Below, piece by piece: positions 10,801 through 22,338 of a stretch of 64,000 nt of DNA. The stretch comes from Plantago major (taxonomy: Eukaryota > Streptophyta > Magnoliopsida > Lamiales > Plantaginaceae). The notes beneath the pieces are model-generated. The model was not told the DNA's origin. It saw only the letters and a program-made list of their open reading frames with translations, and did no database searches. The stretch is taken from the NCBI GenBank assembly GCA_026545765.1, contig CM048840.1, positions 17,116,765-17,180,764 of the forward strand. Direction: 5' to 3'. The position numbers and the translations under genes were made by a program. How positions within the stretch are numbered: the first letter of the stretch is position 1; each line of letters begins with the position of its first letter.

Positions 10801-13800
10801 GAAAAATTTTACATCAGGCACAAGAGTAATGGAAATGTTGCCTTTTCTGGATCCCTGCTTTTTGCCAAAAAATTGGAAGTTAATGCCTTGGGTGTTTAGC
10901 AGCAAACCTGGAACCCACTATTTGTATTATATTTCCGTCCAATGCTCTAATTGCTGGTTAAGTTTATAAGAGTACTTATTGTGAAGCAGAAATTTATCTT
11001 TGCATTTAATTTTCTCATGTCCTGATGTGAATTACTAACTTATATTGTGAAATTTGGTTCTTGGTGTTACTAAAAGATGGGGTATGTTTGCATTGAGTCA
11101 TTCCATTATGATTGCATCATAAATGCTTGCATCTAATTTGCTCTTTGGCAGGATTAGGAGCATGTTGGCCTCTCCTTCTTGGTGGTCAAACTCAATGGAC
11201 TGTGGGTCTTGTGGCTACTTTGATTTCAATTAGCAGCATAATTGCCGCAGATACATATGCTTTTATTGGAGGAAAGGCATGTTTCTTTTCTGGACTTCTT
11301 ATTCATGCAATATATCCTTCTTTTTCAGGCAAGCATAGCAAGTAGAGTGATGAATCTTATAAGCACAGATAAAATTTTATCGGCAGAAACGATTTTAACT
11401 TGTTGCTTGTGTAAACACCAGTAGTTGATGAATCTTATATAATGCAAAAAGCTTATGTAGAAAGCTTTTGTATTGACTGACATCACTGAATTTAATTTGA
11501 TAGAATCATGTTTTGCAAATAATATGCATAACTGTTTCTATAGCTACCTGATCAATTTTGAATTAAATCCATAGGGAATAAGTCTTTTCTTTGAGCTCCA
11601 ATCCTTTCGTTCTTTTGCTATATTTTGACTCTGCTCTGCAACAACCTTTAAGTAATGGGAATGAATGACTTGTGTTAGATGGTCTACCAGGTAGACGGAT
11701 GCAAGGTAGGGCAATGCAACTAACACCCTTTTTTTTTTTTGGGGGAGGGGGGGGGGGGGGGGTTCTTCTTACCTTGTAAGATATATGTGCAAATTGGGGG
11801 AATATGCCTAACACTTGGGTGGGTGGGTGTGGTTATCCCTAATAATTAAGGTTTGTCTAATTGTTAGTGTGTTTTGCCATAAGTAATGGCTTTATTTCTT
11901 GATCGGAATATATATCTTCTTCTAGATGACTATAACATGGAGACAACATCTGATTACAATCTATGTAGACTTTTGGTCGGACACCGCTCACAAGTATCAG
12001 TCCTAAAAAGACATGGGAGGGAGCTATAGCCGGATTAGGTGGTTGTATTGCAACATCTGTCTTACTGGCAAAGATCCTATCATGGCCTAATTCTGTTATA
12101 AGGTGATTGCATATATTCTTGCAGAGATACTGTCGCAACATTCTAATATTGGCGCCTTCCCTTATTTCATGAGCTCAATTTGTCACATGTTGAGATAGAA
12201 TTTTTGCTTTTAGATCAGTTCTTTGATTTCATATCACTACTTGTTACGCAGGCTATCTTGTTTTTTTTTTTTTTTTTTTTTTTTTTTTTGGTTTTGGTTT
12301 CCATAATTTGACGGATTTCTTTGTAACAGTGCTGTAGTGTTTGGGATTCTGAATTTCTTTGGGTCTCTTTTTGGGGACCTCACGGAGTCCATGATCAAAC
12401 GTGATGCTGGTGTCAAGGATTCAGGGACACTCATACCTGGACATGGTAAGTTATATAGCTTGTTGATTAGTTCACTGTGATTCCTACTTGACTTTTGCAC
12501 CCATACCAACTTGGACCTGCAAACTCATTTTGGCAGAGGCCATCCTTTTCAACTTATGAATGAGGTGTCTGGTAGCTTATCTTTTTTACATCAAAAACTT
12601 GGCCAACCAGCTTTGTAGTACTTGAAAAGGGGTACAATCCATTCTTAGAATGTACACTTCCTGTTTTGGTTCTTACTTCTTAAGAAAGATATCCTCAACT
12701 AGGGGTGTACATTAAAAAAAAACCCGCCCGCACCGCCCGCCACATAAGCGCAACCGCCAGTTAATTTTTTTACCAAACCCCGCCATGGTTTGAAAAGATG
12801 TTAACCCGCCACTAGCGTGTGGGTGGCGGTTTTAGGGATGTACACCCGCCACCCGCCCGCTAATAATATATTTATTATTGGTATTACTAATACAATGCAA
12901 ATAAGTAATAACATTAGGTTTATGTTACATATAATTATTAATTTTTACTATCACATCCTCACATCTCAATGTACCCAATAACATAACTAAAGTTTATTCA
13001 TGTCTAAATGTTACTTTACTACAACAAACATGTCTTTTCATAGTTTTTGTCTTGCATCTTACGTGAAATGCATAAATGGCTTATTGTCTCATATATACAT
13101 GAACAATTGAGAATGATTATATTGTTGATTTCACCTCTTCTTGCAATTTTCTTTCCCCTTGTACGTGTACGTGTGAGAACCGCCAAACCACCCGCCACCC
13201 ACCCACCCACCTTAAGTGTCACCCGACCCGCCACGGTTTGACAAAATACACACCCGCCATGGTTTAGTATTAGTGTCACCCGCATATGGCGGGTCGGTTA
13301 GACTTTTGGTAAAAAACCGCCCTTACCCGCCGCGTACACGAGCTCAACCGAAGGTTGAATTACCCAATTCAATCTATGATAAAAATAACTATGTTAAAAC
13401 TCTGGCTGTAGTTCGCACGTTTTTTTTTTTTCATGATTAGACTTGGTCCAGTTGAATCTTTTAAGTTGCATTCTCCTAAATCCTGATAGACTAGTGACTA
13501 AATAATTAAAACTGTTGTTCTTTTCTTGTTTCTGTTGGTTATTTTTATTGGTCATAGAGGTAGTTTGTGCTATTTAGGCCTATTATGCTTGACCAATTCT
13601 GATACATCAGCATCTTTTTTGTTAGATGTGTTTGATCTCTTGAATTTAAGCTATCTAATCTTTTAAGTTTACAGATAGTTGCAGATACCTATTATATACT
13701 TCATTTCCTTGTGTTGAATTTCAACTTTACCATTATCATTCATGAATTATTTCTTCACAGGCGGGATACTAGATAGAGTCGATAGCTACATCTTCACTGG

Positions 13801-13852
13801 AGCACTGGCTTATTCATTCGTGAAAACACTACTACCCCTCTATGGAGTGTGA
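7805..13852 (+). CDS. CDS4: Plastid phosphatidate cytidylyltransferase (CDP-DAG synthase 4/5)
   Basis: Exons read as 7805-8050, 8546-8847, 9565-9755, 11152-11276, 11969-12102, 12330-12445 and 13761-13852 (1206 nt, 401 aa). The enzyme converts phosphatidate and CTP to CDP-diacylglycerol for phosphatidylglycerol synthesis. The N-terminus is Ser/Arg-rich and acid-poor for about 70 residues, as in a chloroplast transit peptide. Several hydrophobic segments follow ([46 protein letters not shown]). The C-terminus has the family signature: [18 protein letters not shown], then [17 protein letters not shown], which includes the conserved K-R-D, K-D and H-G-G-x-x-D-R-x-D residues. Exon 4 ends AAG|GCATGT, so intron 4 is read as a GC-AG intron. 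Intron 5 has a long T run at 12261-12289, and intron 6 holds a hAT-type MITE. CDS4 and CDS5 cannot be told apart here. Confidence 0.92.
12700..13340. mobile_element. hAT-type non-autonomous element inside intron 6 of the CDP-DAG synthase gene
   Basis: Begins TAGGGGTGTACATTAAAA, then repeated CCCGCC motifs. It ends with inverted CCCGCC-rich sequence and a decayed end, GTACACG. The left end matches the element at 33590. The flanks TCCTCAAC (12692-12699) and AGCTCAAC (13341-13348) look like a diverged 8-bp target duplication, the size expected for hAT elements. No transposase is visible. Exons on both sides are intact, so the intron is presumably still spliced. Confidence 0.7.
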
Positions 13853-16285
13853 GTGTATGACAAGTGCATGCTTAAGAATATATAACAAGCCCTCATCGCC
13901 ACCTGCCTAAGCTCGACAAGTGTGTGCAGCACGTTAGAAGCGTGAATGATGGATGTGTTTGCGCTTGCACTAGCTTCCCCCAATTATCTACTATTATCTT
14001 TATTTCTAGGCGTACTGCCTTCTAGCTCTTCATATAGGTTTTTCTTTGTTCTTTTTTTACTCCTCTTATATGGTGGCTTTGCATTATGCCAGTGCACCCT
14101 AATCGGGTTAGCTTCATAGGAACTGTGAGAACAATTATAGTAGCCCCTGTACGTTGGAGATGCTGAATTCAAGTAGTTTTCATTTTTCAATTTGAGGGTG
14201 TTTTGTAACTGTACAGCTTATCGAATCCAATAAAGATAGAATCGTTGAAGTTGTGATTTCAGTTGGTCTATAATATCTATAGATCTATTAATCCTGAACT
14301 GAAACTGGAACACCAATACAGGCTGGGGAAATAAAAATCAATTGGATTCTGGATCTCATTGTGTTTCTTTGTTGCATATGTTTGTGATTGTGACAACTTA
14401 TACTTGTATATCTGTGTTCTGTGTCCAATTGTTATTGAATTTCGGTCATCGGTTATGGAGAAAACAAACAGTAAGCTTACTGGATGAAGATATGCTAATA
14501 CTGGACATGTATCTTGTATCGAAGAAAACAGAAATGCAGTATACATGGTGTTCAAGATCAAGGAGGAATATCTGTCTGTTATTTGCTGTATAATATTACA
14601 AGTAGTCTAGAAGTGTTAACCATGAAGAAGACTAGTTATATATAATTAGCAAAAAAATAGAGAAGAAGTTAAGGTTTTAAACAACATTAATAGTATCTGG
14701 CAAGGCAAAGCAGCAGACAGAACAGCTCCAAACAAAGAGCAGGCAAAGGCTTCTGTAACCAACCACGTGTTTTTGTCTCTTCAAGCTTCAAAACCCCTCT
14801 TCTTCACCCAGACATATGCACATGTCTCCAACTCTCATTAACTTAACTTTCTAAGATCGCTTACCTAAACCACTATTAGATCCATTAACATTTTTAACAT
14901 ATGTGTCTAATGATATATTATATCCTTATGTAATTCGTTTAATCGAGCATTATACGGGGTATTGATATATCATTATATCATCTCTCTTAATTCGTCAGAG
15001 AACTCTAACCCAGTAAAAAAATATATGAGTGTAGCAATGACTTAAGAGGTGCTGCCTCAGTAGACTACACTAGAACAAATGAGGATACGAGTCACCTTAC
15101 GAGGGCCCTTTTGCCACTTTACGATGATACACTCATATATAGGTATCAGACCCAGCTAGTTCATCTATAGTTGAATTTGACATAGGCAACCGTTGGTAAC
15201 CTCTTACTATTAGGATGTAACTTCATATATTTCAATGAACTTGACAAGAACAGACTTAAGATTGTCAGTTGACCAAACTGCGAACCTATACCTAATCGTA
15301 GTTTATAATGAGGATTAATAGTGTATTATGATCCTTGTTATTATACTATCACAAAGAGGTAGTTGTAAACTTCAAATCACATATGAACTTTAATATTAAT
15401 AAATCATCAAAACATATCTTGTGTGTCTTTTTGTTCAAGTAAAGTATCTCCCCTTGAAAGCTAAATGAACTTTATGCATAAGAAGGACAATGGTAAATTA
15501 AAGTAGTCAATTTATGATGGAAATTAAACAAAAAAACGTGAAAAATACTAGTCAGTCTCAGTCCTCAGTCCAATAAAAGCATTAGTCGTTAGGTTTTGGG
15601 TTGACCTTGACGTGACATAAATGAAATGAAAGCTGGTTGATTAGGATATATAGAAGTGACAAAATTAGAGAAATTGTAGGGTAAACCACCATGCAGATAT
15701 CCATGCAAATAAGGTCGATGGAAAAAGACCAATCAAGAAGATATATGGTACGTTTAGTATCTTAGGGTCCTACCATTATTGGCTTTTCACGACCATATTA
15801 AGTGGTTACTTGCTTTTCCTATTTTTCTTCCTCTTCTTCTTTCTTTTAAATGTTCAGACCAAATTATTTTGTGGGGAGGAAAAACAATGCGTTCTTCTCA
15901 AGCGGACTAAGATTACATTTTAATAAAAACAAAAACAAAAACCAAAAAAAAGGTGTATGGGATTGAAGCAAAGAATATGAGACGTGGTACATGCCCTAGT
16001 GTTATGACTTTGGGATTGAGATAAACAAACAAAGGACCACTTCTATTTTGGACACCATTCTTAAATTCAAAAAGTTATGTACCAAGTTATCATTTTGGAC
16101 TTATCATACCCTTTAAATTCATTAACATAAGTGACTAAATACGGAGGGACTATTATGAAACAACTTATACAACATCCGATCAAAACTCATACCAGCAATA
16201 CATTCCTAAAAAGGGACGGCCAAGAAAAGGGCATTTACTCTCTCCATACACTCAATCTTGGAAAGATTTCACAGGTTAAATTTAG
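13853..16285. other. 3' UTR of the CDP-DAG synthase gene, then intergenic DNA
   Basis: About 13853-14250 looks like a 3' UTR (T-rich, ending near AATAAAG at about 14229). Beyond that I see no gene. Short open frames are present by chance and match nothing recognised. Confidence 0.45.
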
Positions 16286-16514
16286 GTAAAATGTATACAT
16301 ATATTGAAATATCGTGGATGTCGCCGTGTTTTTGAAATTATGCGGATGTCTTTAACAAAAGTATTGCTTCCGATAATGGTGAGTTTATTACACTCTCCAT
16401 TTGTGTAATACACTCACCATTATTGGAGCAAAAGCGTAATTTTAAAAACGTAGAATACGTTAATCTTTAAACGTAATACATCCGTCGTATTCGAAATACA
16501 TAAATACGTTTTAC
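16286..16514. repeat. Long fold-back (inverted-repeat) element
   Basis: The sequence is nearly palindromic over its whole 229 bp. The central arms are 16367-16393 and 16403-16428, with GATAATGGTGAGT facing ACTCACCATTATT and TTATTACAC facing GTGTAATA, around a loop of about 9 bases. Outward the symmetry continues less perfectly (GTAAAATGTATACAT against the reverse of the right end, which finishes CGTTTTAC; CGTGGATG against CATCCGTCG). It could be a fold-back MITE or a young small-RNA hairpin. No clear target duplication was found. Confidence 0.7.
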
Positions 16515-19500
16515 ATTTCTAAATTTGTTAGGTGCATTTGTTTCTTCTTTTATTTATCCCAATTAAAAGCTTCATATGTCATTCGTTTTAGCAAACGAAG
16601 GAATCTCCCCTCTCGATGAATGTATCACCTACAATTTTTTATGTGTGGGATATATGTTCTATTAAGTTAAGGACCTTAATCAATCAGATCTAAGTAGCTC
16701 GTCTACACACCGGGTGACTAAAACTCCGGTTCAACCGTCTATGTTTTAGTGCTAGTCTATAATATTTTCAACTTCTACAGCTATCTTTTTAGCCCCGTGC
16801 ATATGCGTAGAGGTACCATTTCGTGAGCATGTGTGGATAAAAGATCGATGACTTTTATTGAGAAGAGGGCAAGTTAGCATTTCAGTTTGTGTGTAGTGGA
16901 TCGCCATTCACCACCCTTTAATTTGCTCTTGTCAAAGTATTAAAATGCGATCATATCTTTTATAGCAACATGTACAAAAGCTGACAAATATGTAAAGATA
17001 ATTAATTACTAACAGGCAAATCTAATCTTTATTTCAAATTATATGCATGAAAAATCCCTAATTCCTAGGAGGATGCTTGTACATCACAAAAGTTGAAAAT
17101 TCCTTAACCAAAAGTTGCACATCATTAACACTTTCCCTCGAGAGGGCTATGTTCTTTTTAGAACTTGCAAAAAAAGTGGAATGCTTTTTCTCTGTTTTTT
17201 CCTTTATTTATTTATACATTTTTTTTCTAGCTAGATGATTATTACACTTGGTGCTCTACTTGTTTTTCTATCTTTCTTTCGAATCTGCTTTCGTTTTATC
17301 ATTGAAGTGACCAAAGGCACCAATTGATTGGCATGTCCTATTCCATAATAGTGTGTAGACTTTGCTTTGGTTTTGTGGATTCCTTTACATTGTTCATTTC
17401 GAATTCGACTTTACACTAATTTGAATGATCTAGAAAACACGACCGTCTAATCTAGTTGACGTAAGCCAGTAACTACTTACCACTCGTTCACAAGACACAA
17501 TCTCTACGCCTTTTGTACACAACTACATGTCCTTACCACATGTCCACATTTATACCTCTCTACTTCTAATTACGACTAGAGAAGTTGAAGTGGGATGAAT
17601 TCCAGATTAGGTGCAATTTGCAACTCATATTGCAAGTCCGGACCTTCCAACTAGCTAAATTCGCAATACAAAATTACAGAGTAAGCCGCGCGAATAGTTA
17701 CAAGAATCATTAAAAAGAAATGTGCATGCATCATCATCAGTTAGTCTTCCATAGTAGAAGACATCAATCTTTATCAAAATCCAGGTTGGTAGTTGCTCAT
17801 CATGATTGTAGTTATAGTTCAATGTATAGCGAAGAAAATGTAAAAAAAACCATTAAAGAATTACATTCTTAGATTCTTCAAATCCATGTTTAGTAATATG
17901 TAGTTACTGATAGCTACATGCTAATGTTTGATATTGTAATTAATTATAACTTGGTAATGATTATTGATGTGCATATTTAATGTTAGGTGAGTTTGCAAAG
18001 TCTTTACAAAATTAAATAAATGCTGATTTTTAAAATGTTTCTGGCTAATGATCAAAGGGATTTTATATAAAAGGGGACATGATATTTGACTTCCATGTGC
18101 TTAAAGTGTTAAAAATTTTGGACAATATTTACACAAATACTAGTATAAACATATAACCGACCCAGTTTAATAGTTTATAATTACTTTCGGCTAATCATTT
18201 TAATTTTTGACTTTAATGAATTTCTATTTCATTCTTGCAAATACAGCTAAGTAATTTATTAAATTTCTTCAGTAATGTTTAAAAACAGAAGTTAATTTTT
18301 TTTGCTGGTAGTGTTAGTTAAAGTCAATGGAATTGAACTATTGCATTATGTAGGTCTATTGCAGGAGGCCCCTACATTTTTAACAAACTGCTAATCTCCA
18401 TTCGTGTCCGGTAAGGCTCAACCGCTCAAGTCATCCGTAACTTTTCTATAGACCATGTCGTTGTGGTGACCGTTGATTCGTTTCCAGCGTGGTTATTTTT
18501 TTTACAAGTTACATAGACATACCGCCTTATTAACATTCACTAATAACCATATTGTAAAATAACAGGTCAGGTCAGGTCAGGTCGATCCAAACACCCATAT
18601 TCAAACAAGGCTAAACATACCCAACCACCACTGCCTCTCCTCAGGGTCTTAATCATATAGTACAAACCATCCACAGATTTAAGAAAGCCAAATTGCTGGG
18701 ATTATAGTAATGGATGAGAAAACTTCCAAGATATTAAAGACATGATTGCTTTTAAACAAAACATGTTAGGGTGCAATAGGACAAGTCCCATGTGAATTTG
18801 ATTAGGACAGGTCTTAAAATACTAAACACTCTTTTTCTTTTGGATAATTTAATGTTTAAGCCCCTAAACAATGTGATTATAATAATACTGACGGCATGCA
18901 AAGTGACGTCAATGGCCAAGAAAAAAAACACACCAACCAAAAGTATAAACTACAACAACTAATGACACCAAATAACTAAGTATGTACATCATCTAATCAT
19001 CAAACTTATTGAAAGGGACAACAGTACTCAAACAACACATACAGCTATATGCAGATTAATGCACTTCACAAATTTCTTTAAAACAGCCTATTTCTGGCTT
19101 GCAAGACCTAATAATACTGTGTCCGCGACAGCGACAAGTTAAAATAACATGGTGTTACGGAGTTTAGGCTAGGGAAACCACATTTACGCAAGAATTTTCC
19201 GTTGACAGGCAAGGGTTACGACTTACGACCACAAGCAGCGTATGAAACAGTCAAGAACAGCAGTTAAGGACATGGAGAATAGACATAATTCAAGAAGAGG
19301 CTAAAATACACCAACATAAACAAACAGATAAACTAGAACAAACAAAAATGGAACATACAACAGATGACACTTCCAAAGAACAGAATCAACATAGAAATGA
19401 CAAGTTGTAGATTCATTAAACTATACATCAAATCAAGAAGAATGTTATGGAACACAGAGAAGGAATTCGAGATAAAAGCACAAAACAAGAAACAGTCTTA

Positions 19501-19898
19501 AGAACATCCAACCAAGTGTAAACAATCACTTGTAACAAATCCTGACTGTTCAAATGATGGAGCAGGAAGGCTTTTAAAGCATCATGACAATCGACTAAAA
19601 ATCAACGATCAATCTACTTTGTACTGAACCCAAACCTATCAGAAAGCACATAAACAGATGAGTATCAATGATCAAATTCATTTGATTTTTCTTCCCCATT
19701 CCTGGCTCCGCAATTATGACCAGTATGAGGTTACAATTTCGATTAGACCCACCGACGCATCTCAGCACAGAATACGAGAGAGCATTAAAAGAGTTAATAG
19801 CCATGTTCAACATAAAGACACTTAAATGAAAAACTACGAATATAACATTTGAGATTGGTAAAAAAACAGACAAGCAGCTTTCGTGGCATCTTCTTCAA
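16515..19898. other. Intergenic DNA and probable 3' UTR of the HAM gene (minus strand)
   Basis: No coding sequence is recognised. A short GGTCA pentamer run occurs at about 18565-18582. The last several hundred bases before 19899 probably hold the 3' UTR of the minus-strand GRAS gene. Confidence 0.45.
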
Positions 19899-22007
19899 CT
19901 ATACCGAGCATCTCCAAGCTGAAACGGAGATCAGCTCCTTCTGTTGCCAGCTAAGCACGAGAGACGATTGCCTCTTCTCTACCTGAAACCCTCGAACTGG
20001 AATCCTCTTCACGACGAATTCCGCTTGTGACTCGGTGAAATTGCTAAATGTCACAGGAGAGAACCCAGACGACAGAAACAAAGTCCTCCAGTGCTGCTGC
20101 GTCTTCTCAGGATGACGAAAACGCCCCATGACGATTTTCTCAATTCCTGGTTGGACGACGAACTTTTCAATTTTCTGCAAGGCATCCATGTTTACATTCA
20201 CGGCATCAAGAGACTCTAGCAAGTTTGAATATGATTGCAGAGCATGGATTACATGGCTGGAAAACGGGAGGTCAGTTCTGTCACATCCTCTGTCCATGCA
20301 CATTATAATTCTAGGTGACAGTTGCTTGAGAAATCGGAAAACCAAAGGCACTGGCACTTGGTAATTCGAAAGACAACCAATTGGCAGGTTAACCGCAACT
20401 GCCTCGTTCTCCAAAGCGTGAAAAGGCAATGGCCATGTGCTGGAATGTAGACAGTCAATGCTCATAATATCGAATTCAAACACAATATTGACTTCACTTG
20501 CAAATTGAACAAGATTCTCTCTGGTTAGGCCTAGTTCCAACTGATCGTGAGTTGAAGGTGAGGCTAGAACAGTAATCTTCAGTGAAGGAGCACCTCCAGG
20601 CCTTAAAGCAAGCTCTTGCATAAGAGAGGCCCATTGACCACCAACACCAATATCAAAATCCACAATGTGAATTCTGTCAAACCCTTCAAATTCTTCGATC
20701 AAACCTTGAGTACACGTAAAATTCGCAAACTGCAGCACCGGTGATATTTCAGAGAAACACTTGTAAGCACCAATCTTGAAAATGAGGCTAAAAGGCGAAG
20801 AATTCGCCGCAGCCACAACTTCATTGTTGGTCGTGGTGGTGAGCAATTGCAATGCCTCCTTGATATAGAAAGCAGCCCTATGAAAAGGCTTACCAATGGG
20901 AGAAAGCTGGTGATTGAGCCGCGCCAATATCCCTTGTAGAACCGCAAGATTTCCAGTCTGGACCACTTCCGAAGCCTTGTACAGCTGGTCTATAATCTCT
21001 TGCTGCTGGAAACTTGCCATTTCATCCCCTCCAAGTTTCCGTTTTTCGCCCATCATCACCGGCCTTTGCTGCTGCTGCTGCTGCAAATTATGATAATGTG
21101 GCGAAAGGAACGGAAAGTTCTGGTGGGGAGGAGGGTGAAATTGCCCCCCAGGGTTGTGCCTTTTCGCGGGAGGCGGGACGAAAAGACTATCCTGACCCAG
21201 CTGGTGCTGAGGCAAGAAAAAGGTAGGGTTTTGTGGATGCTGTGCTTGGTGCTGGTTTATGAGCAATTGTGGATTGAAAATTGGAGCCTGTTGCTTAACC
21301 TCTCCACAAGAATCAAATGCATTTTGATGATGAGTATTACTATTATTCATTAAACCAACAGCACCAACATTGTTAGAAGAAGGAAACATAACACTAGCAG
21401 CAGCAGGAGCATTAGTAGTACTAACAACATTTTGAGGGTTAGAAAGAGGAAGTTTCAAGAAATTACTAGATCTGAAGTTTACTGTTGGTGGTGGAGATAT
21501 GAAATTCCCAGCAAGACCTTGATCCACAACCCCAAACCCACCGCCATTGAAGTCATAGTCCGCCGCTGAGCCACCAGTTCTGCCGCTAGAAAGGTCAAGA
21601 ACTTTCTCCTCGCCCAAGATCCACCGGAAAATGGACTGTTCTTGCTCAGGAGAACCCTCTGACAGCCAGTCCTCCATGGCACATTTCTCGAGAGAGGGAG
21701 GAACAGGGAGGAGCTCAGATTCGCCGCCGACACCGCTGGTGGCAGTGGTGGAGTCTTGAGGCGGCCATTTGGGCGATGGATTTGTGTCTTGAGACACTGT
21801 AGAACAAGATTTGGCAGTATCCAGCACAGAAGTAGGCTCACCAATACAGCTACTGCTTTTATGAGTGCTAGAAATCAAAAAGTTACAGTCTTGCTTGGAT
21901 AATAATAAATCAGATGGAGGAGTAGTAGTAGTAGTAGTAGTGAACAAGAGGTCTAAGTCTAACACCCCTTTCCCCTCAAAATCAAAGGGAAAGGGCATCC
22001 CTTTCAT
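19899..22007 (-). CDS. HAM: GRAS transcription regulator, HAM/SCL6-SCL22-SCL27 subfamily
   Basis: Intronless frame of 702 aa from the Met at 22005-22007 (MKGMPFPFDFEGKGVLDLD, the usual start of HAM proteins). An upstream in-frame ATG at 22071-22073 would add 22 residues. HAM proteins keep shoot and root meristem cells undifferentiated and work with WUS-type factors in the nucleus. The N-terminal half is Asn/Gln/Ser/Pro-rich with His and Gln runs. The GRAS domain follows from about residue 330: a leucine-rich region (AVLQGILARLNHQLSPIGKP), a VHIID-type motif at about 447 (HIVDFDIGVGGQWASLMQEL), a PFYRE-like region (PLVFRFLKQLSPRIIMCMDR) and a C-terminal SAW motif (LVLSWQQKELISVSAWRCSV). A perfect miR171 site lies in the leucine-rich region. 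Confidence 0.95.
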   Translation of the reverse strand: MKGMPFPFDFEGKGVLDLDLLFTTTTTTTPPSDLLLSKQDCNFLISSTHKSSSCIGEPTSVLDTAKSCSTVSQDTNPSPKWPPQDSTTATSGVGGESELLPVPPSLEKCAMEDWLSEGSPEQEQSIFRWILGEEKVLDLSSGRTGGSAADYDFNGGGFGVVDQGLAGNFISPPPTVNFRSSNFLKLPLSNPQNVVSTTNAPAAASVMFPSSNNVGAVGLMNNSNTHHQNAFDSCGEVKQQAPIFNPQLLINQHQAQHPQNPTFFLPQHQLGQDSLFVPPPAKRHNPGGQFHPPPHQNFPFLSPHYHNLQQQQQQRPVMMGEKRKLGGDEMASFQQQEIIDQLYKASEVVQTGNLAVLQGILARLNHQLSPIGKPFHRAAFYIKEALQLLTTTTNNEVVAAANSSPFSLIFKIGAYKCFSEISPVLQFANFTCTQGLIEEFEGFDRIHIVDFDIGVGGQWASLMQELALRPGGAPSLKITVLASPSTHDQLELGLTRENLVQFASEVNIVFEFDIMSIDCLHSSTWPLPFHALENEAVAVNLPIGCLSNYQVPVPLVFRFLKQLSPRIIMCMDRGCDRTDLPFSSHVIHALQSYSNLLESLDAVNVNMDALQKIEKFVVQPGIEKIVMGRFRHPEKTQQHWRTLFLSSGFSPVTFSNFTESQAEFVVKRIPVRGFQVEKRQSSLVLSWQQKELISVSAWRCSV
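20911..20931 (-). promoter_or_regulatory. miR171 target site in the HAM coding sequence
   Basis: The plus strand here reads TGATTGAGCCGCGCCAATAT followed by C, which is the sequence of mature miR171 as I recall it. The minus-strand mRNA is therefore fully complementary over 21 nt. It encodes ILARLNHQ, the location known for miR171 sites in SCL6, SCL22 and SCL27. Cleavage of the mRNA in the middle of this site is expected. Confidence 0.95.
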
Positions 22008-22161
22008 GTATGAACAAAACCCACAAAGAGTTATCCTTCTACAACAAAAACCCACAAAGGATTCAGCTCCCAAATGCAGAAATCTAACAATATGTACAGC
22101 AAGATTGGATTTTTTTTTCTTTTTCTCAAGAAATGAAGTGCCTGGGTAGGAAGAGAGAGGT

Positions 22162-22242
22162 TTAGGGGAAAGGGAAATTAGTGGGTTTGAAGAGGAAGAT
22201 GATGAAGTTGGGTATATGAGTTGAGTTTTGAGGAGCTGCCAT
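22162..22242 (-). promoter_or_regulatory. Candidate upstream ORF in the HAM 5' leader
   Basis: Reading leftward, an ATG in the context CCATGG opens a 26-codon frame (begins MAAPQNSTHIPNFIIF) that stops at 22162-22164. It lies about 150 nt upstream of the preferred HAM start. If the leader begins near 22300 it would be translated first and could lower HAM translation. Its conservation is unknown. Confidence 0.35.
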
Positions 22243-22331
22243 GGATGGAGGAGGCTTTGTTACAACATAAAGAAATGGAAAAAATGGAAAGAAGTAAAGA
22301 AATAAAAGTGGTTCTCAATTCATGTTCTCAG

Positions 22332-22338
22332 TTTTATA
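22332..22338 (-). promoter_or_regulatory. Candidate TATA box of the HAM gene
   Basis: TATAAAA on the minus strand, about 325 nt upstream of the preferred start codon. The region between it and the gene is rich in GA on the plus strand (CT on the transcribed sense strand), as in plant 5' leaders. Confidence 0.4.

Noticed and set aside
21000-21353. Plus-strand open frames opposite the HAM gene
   Set aside because: Mirror frames of the Gln/Asn/Pro-rich HAM N-terminus with no protein character of their own.
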